From Inonotus obliquus (taxonomy: Eukaryota; Basidiomycota; Agaricomycetes; Hymenochaetales; Hymenochaetaceae), in assembly GCA_032164295.1 (NCBI GenBank), contig JAJHTX010000008.1:992001-1056000 (forward strand): a stretch of 64,000 nucleotides of DNA, read 5' to 3'. The translations under genes were made by a program, and so were the position numbers. Positions 39,660 to 51,196 of this stretch are shown here, one piece after another (the stretch's first letter is position 1; the number at the start of each line of letters is the position of its first letter). The notes beneath the pieces were generated by a model, which saw only the letters and a list, made by a program, of their open reading frames with translations, did no database searches and was not told the origin of the DNA.

Positions 39660-41345
39660 GACGTCTTCGGTTGATATATACTCGACTTATTGTTGTTCAA
39701 TAATGAGGCAACAGTCAGCGCGTGCTCCATGCACTTTCCTCTCCAACTTCCGCTCATTGAGGCAAAACGTACCACAGCACCATGGATTTACTGGCACGGA
39801 TGGAAGGTAACACGCATAGCATCTTCGATTCTCATATATAGACCATCTCATTCGCTCCCGGAGGTCATAAAGCTTGGTCATTATTTACGCCTTAGCTATG
39901 TGCTTAACTTCGTTGAATGAGATGACTGCACTCAGGGAGGATGGAGGTACTTCGAGAGAAGTATTGACACGTCGCTTTATAAGAGCCAACAGTGCGTGCT
40001 AAGCTCTCGCTTCCTCGAAATCACTTCTAACTTTGATTTCTTTTTCATCGGGATTGACGGAAGGGGATCGCAAACACTGGAGTGAACGTAATTCGAACGA
40101 CCGAATTTAGACGGCAAGTGAGCCGTCGTTCTGCGCCGCCGGAAGCTTCTGACTTGCTTTAACTACACCCCATAATCAGCGGATGGCGACCAGCAGAAAC
40201 AACACCTAAATAAAGATTTTTCCGAATCGGCCTTCTAGAAAGACTACTATGGCAAGTGTCTCATCGAAGATAATGCAACACCTTTCGCATTCTGTGGTTC
40301 CTGTGCCGGTATCCCTATAGTCATTATGCACTATTTTAGTTGATGAGTATTAACGTCGACTCCAGCAGATGATTCATCGTGTTGCAGTTTGAGCAGACCT
40401 ACTCGCGAAACTGTATCGACGGCACCATTCCTACAGTGCATCAAGCGCGATTCCTTGAACCCATTCAGTCAGTTCTTTGTAGAACACCAGGTCCGTCTCT
40501 CCATAAACAAGTGGTCCCCCTTGCGCTTGCTACAGACACATCGCGACTCGAAAAACACCAGGTTCGCTGAATCTAGGTGTTGGAGTGGCTCTACATGTCA
40601 ACCATACCAAGCGATTTTGACTGACACTGCTGGGCCTTCCGGACTTCTTTATGACTCCTGGCTCCTTTCCTGGCTCCTGACCAGAGCACCTCGGCAACAC
40701 CAAGCTCCCCGTTGGAATTAGCATCTCGTGGAGGTTCAGCACTGTTTGAGTTATTCTGAATGATACATGTTTTATTATAGTTGTTGCGATACTACTCACC
40801 GACACCTCTTGTTCGGGATTATCTTCACTGAAAGAAAAATTGGTATTCGAAGAGTTGTCTACCAGCGGGAGGTCATGCTTAATAATAACAGTAGCCGTTG
40901 TCGTATCTTCCTGTCGATGAGGATTACACAGAATGAAATGTATCTGTGAGTAGTACTGTCACCCCAGGAGAGTAGCGAGCATTCAGGCTGCACGAGTTAG
41001 CCGTTACACGTGTCCTGTCTGCGATCATAGTACTCTTCCTTGTTCCAGAGGTTTGTGATACAATGTCCCACTCACGGACCATCCACTGCGATGCACATTT
41101 TCACAGAATTGCTTCTGCAGAGCACCACACTATTTCTAGGATCTACAGATGGATCCGCAAAGCCGCATCTATACATGGCAAGAACACCACCGCCATGAAT
41201 CAAGGGATAGATGTACTGTCGCCACTGCGAGGTAAGTTTTGGTGTCGACTGTCGTTCCACTCACACAAGGAAGGCTTATGCTTGTTTACTGCTTTTTGTT
41301 CAAGAAATGAGGAACGCCTTCCTCGACAATACGGAAGCTCTTCGT
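39660..41345 (+). pseudogene. decayed ORF module D1 and spacer
   Basis: It begins with a TATATA box (GGTTGATATATACTCGAC) and a frame related to modules at 44,790 and 55,290, but with frameshifts and stops. Later parts (40,260-40,720 and 41,060-41,345) match 55,890-56,290 and 56,690-56,900. No copy has an intact long frame and I recognise no family. Confidence 0.45.
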
Positions 41346-41710
41346 AATCCACACGTCGCTCCAGGGTCGGCACTGTCGCTAACGGGATAATGTATGTACT
41401 GTCCTTTTATCTATTTAATGAGATACCATTATGCTCGGGGGATATCTAGCATTTATCTCATAATATTAGTAGGTGGAACCTGACGGAAAGATTCACTGTA
41501 GTCTGGCTGTTGGGCCATGTTACTGGGAACCAATAGGCGGCGGAACGAATCATTCCGATGCTCTAGTGAAAACGTCTCCAACATAGGAGATGTTGAACTC
41601 CACCGGTACAGACCCTACCATTACCATGTGATAAAGAAATGCCCGTATACATCACAAAGTGAGCGCGATGTTCGGACTCGCACCTCAGTACCAGTCCTCT
41701 ACCTCCTCTG
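41346..41710. other. diverged spacer left of the conversion tract
   Basis: Contains GGGGGATATCTAG and an ACCAATAG-type segment related to 36,150 and 51,910. No gene seen. Confidence 0.4.
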
Positions 41711-42395
41711 GACTAGGCAATTAATGATTTCAAGTGGATAAAGTGGACCCTGACGCATACTCGTTCTGCGACGCGTCGGTGCTTATTGTACCTCAGTGGC
41801 TGCTGACAGGGAACGCGCTTCGGGCAGGAAATTCAAGAGTAGTCCATTACTAGTAAGGGTTCATCTTCGAGGTCCTTGGAATTGGTGAAAGCGCGCCCTG
41901 GAGGATGCCGGACTTCTCCCCTTCAGAAGCGTTTGTGCGCTTACAATAACGGGAGGAAATAATACAAGGATAAATACGGTACATGGGGAGCGTCAGAGAT
42001 ATTAAATCTTGCCAAGCTTTGCCATTGCTTATCTTCTAACAATCACAATCACATATTATCGACGGGAAACATAAAGGAAACTTCATCCCTTTATGGCACG
42101 ATCTACAGCCAGTAGCCAGTACAGACGTGCACTGCTTTCTTGAAGTTACCTAAGTCCCCCAAATCTCATCACGGAGCTGGCGCCAAAAGGACGGAACTTT
42201 CTTCATTAGGGAATTTTTCAGGATCATAATCGCAGTTTTCTGGGACTGTCGCCAAGCGTGTCAATGGCACTAGTTCAGGAGAGATACTCGCAGGCCAGTT
42301 GTATCTGTCTGGTCACAGTAGTATCTGAAAGGCGAATATGTTTGGGCTTGACAAAGGATGGCTTGACAAACGAAGGATATCTATGTACTGAGTGG
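41711..42395. repeat. near-identical repeat tract, left copy
   Basis: Compared base by base with 61371-62055, 685 bases differ at only two positions (41995 and 42322). Flanks on both sides are clearly more diverged. Non-coding. Confidence 0.92.
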
Positions 42396-43225
42396 TTCAT
42401 CCATTATGATACATGGGTGTAGATTGAGTCTCTGCTGATGACGACGAAGTTCGGTATCTCTAGGCCGACCATATTCTCCTTTGTGCGTTTGTGAAGATTT
42501 AAGGAGTGGATCCAGAGCATACGAGATTCTAAGATAATACTAGTACTAGTACTGATCAAGTTCATCACGCTTTGACATTGCTTTCCTTTATTACATAAAT
42601 GGAATATTAACAAATTCAACGACGTTGTATTCCTGGCGGAGTCTTGCCAGCCAGGGGTCCTTGATGACCTCAGCACCGCCATCGCAGCTAACCCTCCGAA
42701 GACCTCTGGAAGGATGATGGCATGGTACGATCTGATCATAGAGAATTTGCTTTCCTTATTCAGTCTTATCTTTGTAGCGCCGACTAGAAGGATAATTGCG
42801 CGTACGATTAAATCGGCATCCGGTTCATTTTCTACTCATCACGCTTTGACATTACAGTACTTTTCAATTAATAAATCTGAGCTTTCGCCTTGGATGAGAA
42901 AGCGGGAGTGACCCTGACAATAGGACGCTCCCTCAACCTCCCAAACCTTATCTATATCTATAAGCACAGCCACGGGTATCGAAGCACGCCGGTTCCCGCG
43001 TCTCGCATCCACAGTCCCAGAAAGTAATCGCCAAGAATTGTCAATGGCAAAGACCTTGAAAAATTCAGTCATTGTTGTGTTTTCTTCTGGGCATCTAGAG
43101 CTAGCGCTTTGACAAAGGAAAAGGGTATTTAACCAGTGGCAGTTTGAGGCCCTCACCTCCCAACATCCACTTCGTTCTCGCTTCCAACAGCTCTCCACCC
43201 AGTAACTACCTCGACTCTCAACAAC
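42396..43225 (+). promoter_or_regulatory. upstream region of gene B2
   Basis: CACGCTTTGACATT occurs at 42566 and 42840, and TATTTAA at 43126-43132. The leader lacks the CTCATC segment found before B1, B3 and B4. Confidence 0.55.
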
Positions 43226-44399
43226 ATGTCCGACTTTCTGCAGTACGTCCTCGATATGGACACCATACACCCCACCATCTACAGCGACCTCCAGGTGGCA
43301 TCGGACGGCTCGTTCATGTCAACCGAGGAAGCTAATCGATTGACCTTGCTGGATTTCTCTGGCATAGGTTTCGACAAAGATTCACTTGAATTAGACATGG
43401 ATAGCGCCTACGCACCCTTTGGTGCCGGTCCATCCTTCGCATATGGCGCGCTTGACAGCGAGCCATTCTCGATGGGCGGACATCTGCTCGTGAGTAATAC
43501 TTTGTCCCAGTAAAGAAACATGTCCTGACGGAGTGACCTAGGGTGACTGGCCCATCCCCCCGTCCTCGCCGGGTGCTGCCGACGCCACTCACGACGACCT
43601 TGACGCTCATATCCCTTCTCCGTCTCCGATCAAGAGAGGCTTTGGTAACGATCTCTCAAATATAGAGAGGTCCACAGCAGATCTTCCTCCTCTGCTTTCC
43701 TCCTCCTCGTCATCATCGGGAGCATCGACTCCAGAGGTGGCAACACCATCGCATCTGCCCTCTCCCATCTCGGCTCCCGCACCGTCCTTGTCCCCGTCGT
43801 CCCTGTCCCCACCGTCCTTGCCATCGTCCGGAGTCTCGACTCCAGAGGTGGCCACACCAGCAGACATGCCTTCCCCCATCTCGGTTCCCGTGTCCGCATC
43901 CTTCTCTCCCATCTCGGCTCCCACTCCCTCGTCCTCCTCAGAGACACTCTCGCCCTCCTCTCCTGCATCGGCTCCAGCACACTCGTCCTCCTCTCCGGCC
44001 AGAAAAAGCGCAAAGCAGAGACGGAACGCCGCCCCGTCAGCACGCCCTCCGAAACGTTCATCTCCATCTCGCCCTCGCAACGCTTCCATCGTCCCCGCAG
44101 TGCACAAAGTCATGTGCATCCTGGAAGATTGCGACGAAGGCTTCCGCGATCGGACTGCCATGCTCCGGCATGTTATGTCGAGGCATATGAAGCAGAGGCA
44201 CCAATGTCACGGCTGCCCCAAAAGTTTCACGCGTCCCGACGCACTGGTGCGCCATCTGAACAAAACTGTGTTGGGCTCTGAGTGTCGTCTGGCAGCGATG
44301 GAGAACGGGTGGGAGCAAGTCGTTGGGGAGAAGGGGATCCAAATGAGGAGTGCAGAAAGAACGGACAGGGTCAAGATAGTCGCTGACTTCCTCTCATAG
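43226..44399 (+). CDS. C2H2 + C2HC zinc-finger protein, family B copy 2
   Basis: Exons 43226-43489 (88 codons) and 43542-44399. It has one codon more in exon 1 than B1 (GFDKDSLELDMDSAYAPF region). Its second exon ends AEFLS-type as KIVADFLS, two residues shorter than B1. The Ser/Pro linker has two STPEVATP units with Leu-Ser-Pro-Ser spacing. Finger 1 runs CILEDCDEGF to MSRH and finger 2 CHGCPKSFTRPDALVRH to SEC, with all ligands present. Intact, so apparently functional. Confidence 0.82.
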
Positions 44400-44584
44400 T
44401 TGCGAATCACTAATCTTTCCGGTCTGTCCATTCCTGCTCTATCTTTGCCCTTTCCATCTTCCTGCTCCTCGTTGTATCATTCCCTGTACCTTCTGTTTTA
44501 CTTGCTCTCCCCTTTGTTCTCATCTGTACTGGATTCTCTGTAACTCACCTCTTCTTGTACTTATCGCGTGTTGTAATCGATCGC

Positions 44585-44620
44585 TGTCCTCATAGAACGG
44601 TGTGAAAGGCTGTGAGCCTC
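44585..44620 (+). terminator. conserved 3' element, B2
   Basis: TGTCCTCATAGAACGGTGTG then AAAGGCTGTGAGCCTC, preceded within 70 bases by four TGTA motifs. Confidence 0.5.
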
Positions 44621-44769
44621 TGACAAGTTGCAAGCTGAATCATGATCTGATAAGGTGAAGGTGATGATGATTCAGATGAATGAATGGCGTTGGTCTTGCT
44701 TGGCTCATCACGTGTTTCGTAATACACAGTACTCGAAATGATTGGACGACGTCTGTGTTCGGTTGATAT

Positions 44770-45100
44770 ATACTCGACTCACTGTTGCTCAATTATGAGG
44801 CAGCAGTCAGCGCGTGCTCCGTGTACTTCCTCTCCAACTTCCGTTCATCAAGACAAAACGTGCCGCAGCACCATGGATTTACGAAGGAATCAGGGATAGT
44901 CTTCAGTTTCCATATGTTGGAAAGGCCGTGATAAAGGTCATCTTATTCATGCTCGAGGTCATGAAGCTAGGTCCATTACTGACAACTTGTATAAGTGTTT
45001 GCATAATGCTAACTTCGCGGAAGCGGATGACTGCATCCAGGGGAGATGGGGGTACTTCGAGAGAATTATTGACGCGTCGCATTTTTAGAACCAACAGTGC
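44770..45100 (+). pseudogene. decayed ORF module D2
   Basis: Starts with GATATATACTCGACTCACTG. One frame reads WIYEGIRDSLQFPYVGKAVI and VILFMLEVMKL; a second, shifted frame reads TDNLYKCLHNANFAEADDCI and GRWGYFERIIDASHF-stop. The two parts would join only through a frameshift or an intron. Related to 55,290. Family unknown. Confidence 0.4.
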
Positions 45101-46215
45101 GTGCTGAACACTTACTCCTCAAAATCACTTCTAACTTTTCACCGGGATTGATTGAGGGGGAGCAGCACACACGCTGGAGCTGAACGTAATTCGAACGACT
45201 GGTTTCCGACGCAGGTGTGCCGTTGTTCTGCGCGCCCAGGAGATCTCATCTAAGGCTATTTTTCTACTCTACCAAGCGATTTTGACTGACACTGCTGGGC
45301 CTTCCGGACTTCTTTATAACTCCTCGCTCTTTTTCCTGACCAGTGCACCTCGACAGCATTAAGCGTATCTGGAACTGACATCTCGTGCAGATTCAGTACC
45401 GTCACTTGCTAACCGACTCGATGGTTCACCAGTCACAACCATGAACCATCGACTCGGCACTATTTTCTAGAATGGGATTGCTATCCGCCTGTCGAATAGA
45501 ATAATATCTCATTAAGAGGGGATTGATGCATTCAATAATACCTCGGAGCTGATTGGAGAACCATATAATTGTTTTCACTGCGGATGTGTCCGCGGATAAA
45601 ATTAGACGCAGTATTACATAACATTCCACTGGCGGCGTCTGTGATGATCCAAATCGATACCCCGACACTGCCACCGTGGCTCTTTTGAAATAGGATCACG
45701 GTCACACCGTCACAGCGACTCCTACTCTCACTTCCACCTCTTCTTCGTGAGCCGGACCAGAGAGCCGATTACGCGACGAGTGAATCGGCATCTAGTGAGT
45801 TTCGCGCCCATCACGCATTGACATTATTTATCATTAATTAAAAGCTTTGGCTAGGCTAGGATGTCAAAGCATGCGCAGTACTAGTGACCCTGTCACAATA
45901 GTTGCAACCTCCCAAATCTTATCAGTGAGCACAGCCACGAACTGGAAGCGGTAGTTGCCGATGGATCTGCCTGCATCTTAAAGGCCATCCACACTTGCTG
46001 AGAAGAAACCGCCAAGAATCCACAATGGCAAAAGCCTCGAAAATTCACAGTCAAAGTCGTGTATTTCTCTGGGCATCCAGAACTAGCGGTCACGCGTGTT
46101 CGCCTTGACCACCAACGAAGCGTACTTAAGCAGAGAGACTTTGGGCCATCCACTCTCCCATTATTCACTCACTCCTCATCCTCTCCATCCAGTGACTACC
46201 TCGACTCCCGACAAC
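45101..46215. other. spacer and promoter of the short zinc-finger gene
   Basis: It contains one imperfect copy of the 14-bp motif (CACGCATTGACATT, 45812) and a ACTTAAGCAGAG element about 95 bases before the ATG in place of TATTTAAG. It looks like a diverged B promoter. Confidence 0.4.
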
Positions 46216-46790
46216 ATGTCCGACTTTATGCAGTCCATCCGCGACACGAGTCCCGCACACCCAACCATCAATAGCGGCCGCCAGGTGGCATCGGACGGCT
46301 CGTTCCTGTCAACCGATGGGGCTGAGCTTTTCGCCTTGCTAGATTTCTCTCGCATAGGCTTGAACAACCACGGCGCACACACTACTCTAAACAACGCGAC
46401 GGGTATCAGTTTACTCGTGAGTATTACTTCATATTCGTCTTGGTAAGGGAGCATTTCCTGAGAAATGAGTCCTAGGGTGGCTGGTCCATCCACTCGTCCT
46501 CATCCTCTGCAACTGTTTCTGTAAACACCACCGGCCTCATAGAGAACGGAGCCCTGTGCTCCGTCAAATGTTGCGGTAAAGACTTCCACGATGAATCAAC
46601 CATGCGTCGGCATAGACTGACCATGCACAACATGCACAAGAGGCATAAGAGGGACGGTCCCAAGTGTCCTGGTTGTAGAAGGACCTTCTCGCGTATCGAC
46701 TCACTGGGGCGCCATTTGAATCGCACGATCTGGTCCAGATGTCGGACGGCAGCGATGAAAAGTGGGTGGGTAGAAGTCATTCGTAATTGA
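46216..46790 (+). CDS. short C2H2 + C2HC zinc-finger protein
   Basis: Exons 46216-46416 (67 codons) and 46476-46790 give about 172 residues. The start MSDFMQSIRDTSPAHPTI and exon-2 start GGWSIHSSSS relate it to family B, but the whole Ser/Pro-rich linker is missing. Finger 1 is C-x4-C-x12-H-x4-H (CSVKCCGKDFHDE to LTMH). It is separated by a His/Lys-rich spacer (NMHKRHKRDGPK) from finger 2, C-x2-C-x12-H-x9-C (CPGCRRTFSRIDSLGRH to SRC). The frame and splice sites are intact although it is the most diverged member. Confidence 0.72.
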
Positions 46791-47033
46791 GACCTTAGAT
46801 TGTCCCATCCGAGGGGGGGCTAATCGGTCTAAGCTGGTCGCCGCGTACATGCAATTTTCCGAACCGTCCATCCCATATTCCATCTCTGCCGTTCTCCTTC
46901 TGGTTCCTCCAGTATCCTAGATCTCAATCTGTGTACCCCGTGTTCCATTTGCTTTCCCCCCTTCTCCAAATTGCTCTGTACTGAATACTCGGTCACTCAC
47001 CTATGCTTGTACTGGCATGTTGTAATTTATTAC

Positions 47034-47069
47034 TGTCCTCATAGAGCGGCGTGAAGGATGGTGAGCCTC
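47034..47069 (+). terminator. conserved 3' element, short gene
   Basis: TGTCCTCATAGAGCGGCGTG and AAGGATGGTGAGCCTC. It keeps the pattern with a few changes and has three TGTA motifs before it. Confidence 0.45.
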
Positions 47070-48486
47070 TGAATGACAAGTTGCAAGCTGAATCTGATAA
47101 AGATAACTTGTGATGATGACTTGTCAGTCATATTTTGCCCATCACGTGTTTCATCACTTTTCGTCACAGTGTCGTTTGGGACTAAATTTATTCTTCTACG
47201 ATGGCGTTATGTTTCGGGACACTCGAAACCTGCGTGCAGAACGCCTTTGACTTTTGAAGAATCACTGCACTTGTTTGAGATTTCAAGGCGTCCAGGATAC
47301 TCGAAAGAAGGAAAACCGCCCGTCTCAACGATCTCACTGGATGGCAATGCGAGGTTTTCGGTGAACATGCCGCAACGCATCGCAATTCTATTGCGAGAAA
47401 CTCAGAGTCAGCCTGCCTGTTCGAGGATGCTGAGAATGCGTAAATCGAGTGTGGCACGATGGCTCGTTGTTGGTGCGTTCACTTGCATGAGATTCCGTCG
47501 TCTTTTCATCTCTACATTCCCTGCTGACGACACCGTTCACTCATTAATGTGTTCTTTTCTCCTCTTTCTATTGAAGCTGGAATCATCCGAACGCAGTCTT
47601 CAATCAACCTTTCCGGACAGGAACGGGAAAATTGCTATTCCTGAAGTCTCAGTCCGGTAGGATTTCATTGCATTTCTGCGTGTAGAGAATGCACTCGTCT
47701 TGGATTATTCTGAATGATGCGTATTTAACAGATCTTGCGGCTACTCACAGACTATACTTGGGGGATATCTACGCATCCCATAATACTAATGGGTGGAACA
47801 TGACGACAAATGCACTGTTGACTGGCTGTTGGGCTATTTTACTGATGACCGATAGGACGGTGGAGCGGATATTCTCGATTCTCTGACTATTTTCTTGAAG
47901 GGAAGGAAATAATATTTACGGATAAACACGTCAAGCCCTCCAACACTCCATCGGTACAGACTCTACTATCACCCTGTGAGATCGAAGTGCCCATGTTCCG
48001 TCACAAAGGGAGAGCGGTGGTCGGACTCGCACCTCAACACCAGCTCTCTATCACCTCTGGACTAGGCAGTGAATGAGTCCAAGTAGATAAAGTGGAGCTT
48101 GGTGCATACTCGTTCTGCCATGCATCGATGTTTCCTGCGCCTCAGATGATGGGGAACTTGCTTCAGGTGGGAAATAATTAATGGTGGATAAGGTAGATCT
48201 GGAGCGTATGGGATATTAAACCTTCGCACACTTTGCCATTGCCTATCGAAGGTAGCCATCCAGACGTGCACTGCTTGCTTGAAGCTTCCTAAGTCTCCCA
48301 GACTCATCCCGAGGCGCAAAAGGGCGGAACTTTAATCATTATGAAAACTTACAGGGTTGTAATCGCTCAAAATCATACATGTTTCCAAGCGTATCATATA
48401 CACAAGTTCAGGAAAGATATTCACAGGCGAGGATTGTCTTTCGGATCGCATCATCTAATAGATGACCACGTTTAGTCTGACAAAGG
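47070..48486. other. spacer between short gene and module A2
   Basis: Carries a CCCATCACGTG element, a plus-strand frame at 47073-47660 without family support, and a diverged copy of the repeated non-coding block (CACACTTTGCCATTGCCTAT near 48,227). No gene supported. Confidence 0.35.
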
Positions 48487-48984
48487 ATGACTTGGCAAAT
48501 GAAGGAGTGGGTCGGTCAGGATATCTCGCTGTACTGGAGCAGAATTGAAACATCACTGCAACTTGGTTCCGGACGAGAAAGAATTGAGATCGTTGCATCA
48601 TTGCTTTCGGGCCTTGCAAAACTTTCGTTATTTGTATCCCGTACTCTCACGGATCTGCGAAATGGCCCGTTGGTAAAGGCAATGGTACACTACATTCTAT
48701 TCCGAGACAGCGACTTCGACGTTCACTGCTGGCAACGCTGTTCCATCTGTTGTCTCCTGGTCTTACTATCGACTCCGCTATATACTTGTAGAGTTGCATC
48801 GACATTCATCGCCCTCTATCTACTTGCGATAGTCTGGTACGTCTGGGCACTTCTGAAACCTCGTGGCAACGCAGCTCAATCTATTCTTGAGGTTCCAGAA
48901 AGGGTAACTACGGTTTGTCGTTCAACAGGAGCTCTCCAGGGAGAGTTACTCATAGCGATATACTTAGACTCACTCGAATTGTGA
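48487..48984 (+). CDS. unrecognised ORF upstream of gene A2
   Basis: Frame of 165 codons. From MVHYILFRDSDFDVHCWQRC it parallels the ORF before A1 and shares LLKPRGNAAQSILEVPE. It ends early (LLIAIYLDSLEL), where copy 1 stays open. The first 64 codons also align with copy 1 sequence that is in another frame there. One copy is therefore probably broken. Confidence 0.3.
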   Translation: MTWQMKEWVGQDISLYWSRIETSLQLGSGRERIEIVASLLSGLAKLSLFVSRTLTDLRNGPLVKAMVHYILFRDSDFDVHCWQRCSICCLLVLLSTPLYTCRVASTFIALYLLAIVWYVWALLKPRGNAAQSILEVPERVTTVCRSTGALQGELLIAIYLDSLEL

Positions 48985-49794
48985 AAACCGGTCCCTGTGG
49001 TCCTGCAGGTTCTCGGAATATTCCGCCGACCCCAGGACCTCGGTCGAGGGTCGAACCGTCGTTTCCCATTGTGGAACTACCAAAGGCCGACGCTGATATT
49101 CGTTTTGAATGTAATTTACCTGGTGACGTTTTCGCATCTCCAACTACAGTATCCGGAATACTACTCGGAAACATTGTCTTTCTTCTAACCTGGCACAGCA
49201 ATGAGATATCTGGGTTATCTGGATGCCTTGAGTCACCGTCCAAACCTGGCGTTACATTCATCCAGTCGGTCTAGCCATACCGAACGTCGTTGACAGCGTC
49301 AGAAGAAGTATAGCCTACTCCATAAAAGGACACAAAAGGACGGAGTCGGATCTCCACGTGGTTCGCTTACACCTTAGACCTTAGGATCGGGGTGAATGAC
49401 GCGTCACGCTTTGCCATTGACTATGAGTATCGAGGTACAAAGGAAAGGTACAGGGTCCTTCATCCCTTTGTGGCACGATCTGCAATCGATAGCCAATCCA
49501 GGCCTGCACCGCTTGCTTAAAACTTCCTGAACCTCCCGCACCTCCCGCAACCTCATTCAGCCGAAGACACCGAAGAGCGAAAACTTTCCTCATTTGGTGT
49601 TTTTAAATAGATGGGATCTGAACGTCTTGCTGCGTAGTACAGTACTTGGCTCTTCACTTTCTTCGTCTTTCGTTTTACCTCAAAATACCGGTCGCCAAGG
49701 CCGTCAATGGAGCAAATCTGGAAGGGTATTCACTGACCAGTCATATCTTTCTGGTTACGCTAATTGGTAGCTGACCTAATTTTCAAAGGAAAGG

Positions 49795-49801
49795 TATTTA
49801 A
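49795..49801 (+). promoter_or_regulatory. TATTTAA promoter element of gene A2
   Basis: Same context and spacing as in A1 (CAAAGGAAAGGTATTTAAGC). Confidence 0.55.
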
Positions 49802-49924
49802 GCGTCCAACTCTTTCGTTCATCCACTCCTCATCCCTCTCTTCCAGCATCCTCTCTACTCGCGCTCTACGCCCTACAACAACAACAGCTTCCTACCTTGT
49901 ATCCCCTTCAATCATCCTCCGACG

Positions 49925-50921
49925 ATGTCCGGATTCACGCCCCAGTTTCTCGAAGCAACATCTATCTCTCCCACGATCTACAACGGCTTAGAGGCCGCAC
50001 TAGACTGCCCGGTTGCATCCAAGAGAAGCTTCCTGGATTTGACGCCGCGGGATTTCGCCGCGTATACCGGTTGCTCCGGATGTGGTGGATTTGGGACGGG
50101 TATCCGTTCCTCAAGCTTGGTCGACATCGAGGTCTCTCTCGATATTGAATCGTACTACGCGTACGACCTTCCCCTGGTTGAGCCTTCAACTGCCAACTTA
50201 GAGCACAGCGAATCCGTAAGTCTTAGCGTCTCTCTTCAAAGAAACACATTCCGACGGGAACATCTAGGGTCCACATTCTGCCCCGGCTAAAGTCAAACCG
50301 ACTAAGAATATCGAACCTCAGACCGATGCTCAGAGGAAATTCGGGGGAGACCTCTCGAACCGGCAGGATCTACGCGCAAACGAGGCTCATCCGCCGGTAA
50401 CGTTGCCCGAGCCATCATCACGAGCCTCGAAGCTTGAAGTGAAGGCACCGACGGGTTCCACCTCCTCCGATACTGCCATTGGAACGAGTTCCTCTTCCTC
50501 CCCAGCCAGGAAGAGTGCTAGGCAACGGAAGAATGTCATTCCGTCATCCTCGTCGACAGTGAAAAAGGGAAAGCCTCCGGTTCGCTCGCGCATGGTCACG
50601 GCACGTTCCACAGCAACTCCCGCAGAACAACTTAGTAGTATCTGCAAGGGATGCGGGGTGGATTTCTTCTCTGTGTCGGACAAGGACAGGCACGCCATGT
50701 CCAATCACATTCGGTTCCGTGAACAATGTCCAGGCTGCCTTAAGATCTTCTCACGATACGACTCGCTCAAGCGTCATATTGAGAGCGAGACTACAAACGA
50801 GAGCTGTAGAAGTGCGGCGAAGGCCGACGGGTGGCAGGAAACAGAAAAAGACGGGAAGGTCAAGTATTCGAAACCGGGGCGCACAAACAGGCGTGAGATT
50901 GTCGCCGCGTACGGTTACTAA
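49925..50921 (+). CDS. C2H2 + C2HC zinc-finger protein, family A copy 2
   Basis: Exons 49925-50215 and 50268-50921, the same lengths as A1. Differences include TIYNGLEAALDCP for AIYDGLEAALDYP, CSGCGGF for CSGFGGF, LKIFSRYDSL for LEIFSRYDSL and QETEKDGK for QEKFKDGK. All finger ligands are conserved. The extra Cys in CSGCGGF makes a CxxC that A1 lacks, but this is outside the fingers. Intact gene. Confidence 0.82.
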
Positions 50922-51160
50922 AACCGCTCTCGTTCACCCGGCTCGGTTCCTTTGTGCTCGACCTTTCTCTTCCTCTCGCTGCTTTCCCATTTCCCAACTC
51001 TCTCTGTGTATCAATAGCTCTGCTTTCTGCTCTGATCTATCCACGCATTTCCAGCTTTGTTCTTTGCTTTCCCGCTTGTCTCTCCAGTAGAATCTTGGAT
51101 AGTTTGTTACTGTTTGTAACTCACTTGCACTTGTACTTGTAGCGCGCGCAAATGTATCGT

Positions 51161-51196
51161 TGTCCTCATAGAACGGTGTGAAAGGCATTGAGCCTC
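51161..51196 (+). terminator. conserved 3' element, A2
   Basis: Identical in pattern to A1 (TGTCCTCATAGAACGG, GTGTGAAAGGCATTGAGCCTC), about 240 bases after the stop. Confidence 0.5.

Noticed and set aside
47689..47886. hAT transposase C-terminus-like phrase (DRTVERIFSIL)
   Set aside because: The resemblance to the hAT SER-FS motif is short, and paralogous spacers at 36,170 and 51,930 do not preserve it.
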